Shown piece by piece: positions 60,415 to 64,000 of a stretch of DNA of 64,000 bases. The notes beneath the pieces are model-generated. The model was not told where the DNA came from, searched no databases, and worked only from the letters and a program-made list of their open reading frames with translations. Each line of letters begins with the position of its first letter. Within the stretch, counting starts at the first letter, position 1. The DNA comes from Ignavibacteriota bacterium (GTDB lineage: Bacteria > Bacteroidota > Ignavibacteria > Ignavibacteriales > Melioribacteraceae), in assembly GCA_016716225.1 (NCBI GenBank), contig JADJWT010000001.1:3978501-4042500 (forward strand), in the 5' to 3' direction. Both the position numbers and the translations under genes were made by a program.

Positions 60415-62796
60415 TTATTTGATAAGCATCATCTTTTTTGTTGATAGATAAGATTCATATTTTAACTGATAATAAAATACTCCGCTTGGTAAATTGCTTC
60501 CATCAAATTGAATTTTATAATTCCCCGGTTTATGACTTTCGTTAACTAACGTTTTTATTTCTCTTCCCAAAATATCAAATAGCAAAATTTTCACATTGGG
60601 CGTTTTACCTTTTTCATTTTTCGGAATCGAATATTCAATTGTTGTTGTTGGATTAAACGGATTTGGATAGTTTTGTTTTAAATAAAATAAATTTGGTTTC
60701 GAAATTATATTATTTTCAATTTCTGTAATTATATTAAATTGTATGTCATCAAAAAATAATTCACCAAATTTTTCTCCATTTTCATTCTGAATAATTTTTA
60801 ACGAATTAAAAAACAAATCGGAATTCTCCAAATTAATTTCTCTAAACTTCCACCCCGTCCAATTTATATTTCCAATATTATAATTATATTCATTACTGTC
60901 CGAATCATAAAAACATATTTCTAAATAATTATAACTCAAGTCGCCAAAAATCCATAAGCCAAAATTATTTTGCAGATTTAAATTTATTGGAAATAGATTA
61001 CTATTTTCCAATTTACAAATTCCGGAGGAATCTACAGAAAAATTATATTTCAACTTTCCGCAATTTAATCCGGAAATAAATTTACTTTTCGAAATTGAAA
61101 AATTTGTATTTGCAATATTAATTCCAAATGAAGAAATATTTTGTGATGGTTGAATCCAATTTCCCATTTCTTCAAAATCAAATAAAATATTTCCTTCTGT
61201 TTCTGTGAGTGATTCAGTTTTAAAATTTATTGTAGTATCAGATATTAAATTTGAGCCTTCTGTATCTTTAATTCCATTAAGTAGTTTTATTTTATAATCA
61301 GAATTTGGTTGTAATTCATACATAGGTTCAAATATAATTTCACCATTTTCATAATTTGTTTCGTTAATTAAAATATCAACATCATTATTTTCATTATTAT
61401 GGAAATATACATTTCCACCCAATGTATTTTGATCAATTGGTCCATCAAATTGTAATTTAATTTTTACGCTTTTACTGATATCTGAAGAATTATTTTCTGG
61501 ATAAGATTCAAATAATCTTAATGCTGATCGCGTATCGAATGAAAATATAAATGGTTGCTCAATTAAAATATCATAATAACTTTTTGCAAAAATATTCAAA
61601 CTCACTTCATATTGCGTTCCACCCGAAAGAAAGTTGTTCGGAGAAAATATTAATCGTTTATCATTATTTTCCCAAGTAAATGTTCCTTGTACAGTTGGAA
61701 TTATTTTAAATGCAGCTTGAGTATTTATTTTATCCATTTTTACATTAAAATTCAAAATAATTTTTGAATCTAATCTTACATTTTCCGAATCACTTGGTAA
61801 AAATGTTGTAACAAAAGGAGGTGAATAGTTTGGAGCTGATACCAAATACTGATCAACAAATGTTGTTTGATTTTCTTGAACATTTACATGGATTGTATCA
61901 ACCAAATAATTTTCTGCGTTTAAAATTATATCATATTCTCCAGTATTCAATCTATCGAAAAAAAAGAATCCATTATTATACGAATCACCATTATAAACAA
62001 TACTATCCGGAAGTAAAACTGCATTTACTAAATTCGCCGGTTTATTTTTATCCTTTGTTCCGTTGATATAAAAGTAATCGACAGGTTCAAAATTATCTCT
62101 AGCAAATCCGGCAATCTCACCAAATGGCAAAATTTCCAAACTGAAGTATTTTATAAATGATTTTGTGATTGCCCATGCTTCATGTTTTAAATAAGCTTCA
62201 TTTTTTAATCTAAAAGATTCTGGAATATAATCATGAAATGATCCCTCTGATAACGTGCCGGGCATTGTTAATCCTTTTAGCACACCTAAGTATGGTTGAC
62301 CAGTTCCATAAAAATCTGCATCACCTCTATTATATTTTGTTGTTGTTCTATGAGCTTTATAAATTTCATCTGCTAAATATGAGCCCATAATTTTTGCTTG
62401 TGGATAAGTAGGAGAATTATCTCCGCCTTGAAAAAGTACTAAAGTATAATTTGATTGACCATTATATGCATTACTATGAATTGAATGAAAATAATCTGCA
62501 TCAAAATTATTTGCATCGGCAACTATTACGGAAAGCGCTAAATCATCCGATGAATTATTTGTTGTTCGGCTTAATTTAGTTTCTGCGTTGAGTGAATCTA
62601 ATATTTCCTTTAGATAAATTCCTTTTGATAAATTTCCTTCACTTTCCCAAAATCCAGTAGCAGCATTATATCTATCATTAGAATCATGTCCGCCATGACC
62701 TGGATTTATATAAATTCTTATTCCGGAAAAATCTTGCGAGAATAATTCAAATGTTATTATAAATAGAAATAATAATATTTTTTTAATTGGTATCAT
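60415..62796 (-). CDS. T9SS-exported N-acetylmuramoyl-L-alanine amidase with Ig-like domains
   Basis: A 793-residue secreted protein. After the signal peptide, the Amidase_3 domain (about 25-220) has its zinc ligands in NPGHGGHD (His34), ESEGN (Glu51) and SIHSN (His107), and the catalytic Glu184 in TLSEGSFHD. Next come a carboxypeptidase-regulatory-like beta domain (about 225-320), two Big_5 Ig-like domains (LPSDSENVRLDSKIIL ..., YPENNSSDISKSVKIKL ...), a jelly-roll-like part, and a C-terminal T9SS type A sorting domain (QNYPNPFNPTTTIEYSIP). It should cut the amide bond between MurNAc and the stem peptide outside the cell, on its own or foreign peptidoglycan. Confidence 0.88.
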   Translation of the reverse strand: MIPIKKILLFLFIITFELFSQDFSGIRIYINPGHGGHDSNDRYNAATGFWESEGNLSKGIYLKEILDSLNAETKLSRTTNNSSDDLALSVIVADANNFDADYFHSIHSNAYNGQSNYTLVLFQGGDNSPTYPQAKIMGSYLADEIYKAHRTTTKYNRGDADFYGTGQPYLGVLKGLTMPGTLSEGSFHDYIPESFRLKNEAYLKHEAWAITKSFIKYFSLEILPFGEIAGFARDNFEPVDYFYINGTKDKNKPANLVNAVLLPDSIVYNGDSYNNGFFFFDRLNTGEYDIILNAENYLVDTIHVNVQENQTTFVDQYLVSAPNYSPPFVTTFLPSDSENVRLDSKIILNFNVKMDKINTQAAFKIIPTVQGTFTWENNDKRLIFSPNNFLSGGTQYEVSLNIFAKSYYDILIEQPFIFSFDTRSALRLFESYPENNSSDISKSVKIKLQFDGPIDQNTLGGNVYFHNNENNDVDILINETNYENGEIIFEPMYELQPNSDYKIKLLNGIKDTEGSNLISDTTINFKTESLTETEGNILFDFEEMGNWIQPSQNISSFGINIANTNFSISKSKFISGLNCGKLKYNFSVDSSGICKLENSNLFPINLNLQNNFGLWIFGDLSYNYLEICFYDSDSNEYNYNIGNINWTGWKFREINLENSDLFFNSLKIIQNENGEKFGELFFDDIQFNIITEIENNIISKPNLFYLKQNYPNPFNPTTTIEYSIPKNEKGKTPNVKILLFDILGREIKTLVNESHKPGNYKIQFDGSNLPSGVFYYQLKYESYLSTKKMMLIK

Positions 62797-63723
62797 TTAA
62801 TTTTCGAAACTAATTTTAGCTAGGTAAATTTCACCCAATGATGTATTATAAACAATACTGGTTTGATCATTTGACCACTCCGCAAACATTTCAATAATAT
62901 TTTCGGTATTTGTAATTTGATATTCTTTATTTTCATCAATTGAAAAAACAAATAAATCCGAAGAAATGTATTTCTCTCCATCGTCTTTGTCTTTCATATA
63001 TAAAATATATTTTCCATCCGGAGAAAATTTTGGATAATGTCCATCTTTTATGTTTAGCAGAATATTTCCATTATTATCACAGAGAAATGAACCTTGATTT
63101 CCAAAAGTAAATAGGATTTTTTCTCCGTCGTTTGAAAATGATTCCCAAACGTAAACCCCTTTCCCCATCGGACTAACATTTATAATATTATCATTTTCCG
63201 TTATAAATAAATTATTATTCTGAGAGTAAATTACTTTTGAATTTTGATTGTTTTTTCGAAAATTATTATATGATAATGGTTTGATATTTATTGAGGAATT
63301 TTCAATAAAGTAAATATTTGAGTTAACAATTTGATTTGGAATTGAGATTTGTCTTTTATCGTTTTCTAATATTTTTTCAATATTAGTTTTTATATTCTTG
63401 GAAGTAATTGAATATATTTTTTTTCCATTTTCAATTTTAGATTTTCTGAAAATTATATTTTCATCATCGATAATTAAGGGATTATATCCGGCTCCGGAAG
63501 CGTTAGATATAATTTCAGTTTTTTTTGATTCAACATTATAAGAATATAATCCATCATAATTTTCTGAAGTAAATAATATCAATCTATCATTTTTTGAAAA
63601 CCGTGGATAAAATGCCGATGAGTATTGCTTCATCTCAATTTTATTGATATCAGAGATTTTAATATTCTGCGAATAATAAATTGAAGAAAGTAAAATAATT
63701 ATTAAAGAAACCTTATTTATCAT
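62797..63723 (-). CDS. TolB-like PD40 beta-propeller, exported
   Basis: A 308-residue protein with a signal peptide (MINKVSLIIILLSSIYYSQ) and WD40-like/PD40 blades: FYPRFSKNDRLILFTSENYDG, GHYPKFSPDGKYILYMKD and FAEWSNDQTSIVYNTSLG. Such propellers act as periplasmic scaffolds or ligand binders. Its stop is directly followed by the amidase start with no gap, and another PD40 gene lies upstream, so the three genes form one transcript. Confidence 0.8.
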   Translation of the reverse strand: MINKVSLIIILLSSIYYSQNIKISDINKIEMKQYSSAFYPRFSKNDRLILFTSENYDGLYSYNVESKKTEIISNASGAGYNPLIIDDENIIFRKSKIENGKKIYSITSKNIKTNIEKILENDKRQISIPNQIVNSNIYFIENSSINIKPLSYNNFRKNNQNSKVIYSQNNNLFITENDNIINVSPMGKGVYVWESFSNDGEKILFTFGNQGSFLCDNNGNILLNIKDGHYPKFSPDGKYILYMKDKDDGEKYISSDLFVFSIDENKEYQITNTENIIEMFAEWSNDQTSIVYNTSLGEIYLAKISFEN

Positions 63724-63727
63724 AATT

Positions 63728-64000
63728 TTATTTTTTGGTTATGTTAAAAGTGATAATTCTTATATCGCCATATTCTGTTGCAAAAACAATTTTATTTTTT
63801 GTCGGGGACCAATCCGGATAGAGTTTTTGATATTTTTCATCAGTTAATATTTCAAATTCTTTATCACTATCTATAAATCCAATAAACATTTTTGAATAAC
63901 TCAACTTTTGATCATCATATTTTTCTTTAGTAAAAACAAGTAAGTTACTTTTAAATAATTTTGAAATAAATCCAGCATCTTTAATAATATTAATTGGTTC
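63728..64000 (-). CDS. Partial PD40/TolB-like protein (N-terminus outside window)
   Basis: The minus-strand frame is open to the window edge; 90 C-terminal residues are visible, ending ITFNITKK. KLYPDWSPTKNKIVFATEYGD is a PD40 blade of the TolB type. It precedes the complete PD40 gene by 4 bp and is probably a paralogue in the same operon. Confidence 0.75.
   Translation of the reverse strand, partial: EPINIIKDAGFISKLFKSNLLVFTKEKYDDQKLSYSKMFIGFIDSDKEFEILTDEKYQKLYPDWSPTKNKIVFATEYGDIRIITFNITKK

Noticed and set aside
1..64000. Mobile elements, phage genes, CRISPR arrays, rRNA or tRNA genes
   Set aside because: No transposase, integrase, terminal repeats, regular spacer arrays or tRNA/rRNA signatures were seen by eye on either strand; a covariance-model scan was not possible.

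Overview
The window is AT-rich (roughly 30% GC by eye) bacterial DNA with dense coding. Several exported proteins end in the type IX secretion (T9SS) sorting domain beginning 'QNYPNPFNP', in the form common in Ignavibacteria (Bacteroidota/Chlorobi group). The gene set (DUF3078, TSP3-repeat OmpA proteins, threonine-independent isoleucine synthesis) suggests a free-living, probably anaerobic or facultative member of Ignavibacteriales. That placement is inference from protein style; there is no rRNA gene to confirm it. Unlike the promoters usual in Bacteroidota, the three clearest promoters here are of the TTGACA-N17-TATAAT type.

Layout. 1-11.6 kb: end of a surface polysaccharide locus (partial toroid-like protein, Wzx-type flippase, O-antigen ligase/polymerase, GT2 glycosyltransferase, two exported polysaccharide-deacetylase-like paralogues, WecB/WbpI-type epimerase, nucleotide-sugar dehydrogenase). 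11.7-20.2 kb: housekeeping (alpha-glucan phosphorylase, PlsY, DegP/HtrA protease, PurB, lipoprotein peroxiredoxin, CIRCE-controlled groES-groEL). 20.2-21.6 kb: a Crp-type regulator and a WG-repeat protein. 21.7-33.2 kb: a nine-gene branched-chain amino acid operon, ilvD-ilvB-ilvN-ilvC-leuB-leuA-leuC-leuD-cimA, read on the minus strand and preceded by a consensus promoter, an Ile/Leu/Val-rich leader peptide and two mutually exclusive hairpins. 33.3-47.9 kb: mixed genes (POT transporter, YhhN, TPR proteins, a Lon-like/propeller fusion, acyl-CoA dehydrogenase, a divergent HisA-like protein, UspA, an SMP-30-like protein, a frameshifted DUF2780-like ORF, a HerA-like ATPase, DUF3078, MscL). 48-51 kb: tandem OmpA/TSP3 outer-membrane proteins. 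51-58 kb: a divergent chaperone-usher fimbrial operon (three DUF4402 subunits, two further subunit-like proteins, PapD-like chaperone, usher with N-terminal FN3-like domains). 58.5-64 kb: XdhC-like protein, TIGR01777 epimerase, T9SS-exported amidase and two PD40-propeller proteins.

How the genes work together. CimA makes citramalate from pyruvate and acetyl-CoA, and LeuCD and LeuB can take it on to 2-oxobutyrate. The operon therefore makes the keto-acid precursors of Ile, Val and Leu without threonine deaminase, lacking only the transaminase. The Crp-type regulator has the recognition helix SRETISRTL, which resembles that of E. coli CRP. TGTGA-N6-TCACA-like palindromes lie upstream of the two deacetylase-like genes, a TPR gene, the DUF3078 gene and the fimbrial operon, suggesting a local surface/envelope regulon.

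The two most notable systems are (a) the leader-peptide/alternative-hairpin control region of the BCAA operon, which looks like translational rather than terminator-based attenuation, and (b) the chaperone-usher-like fimbrial operon, unexpected in a lineage whose known pili are of other types.
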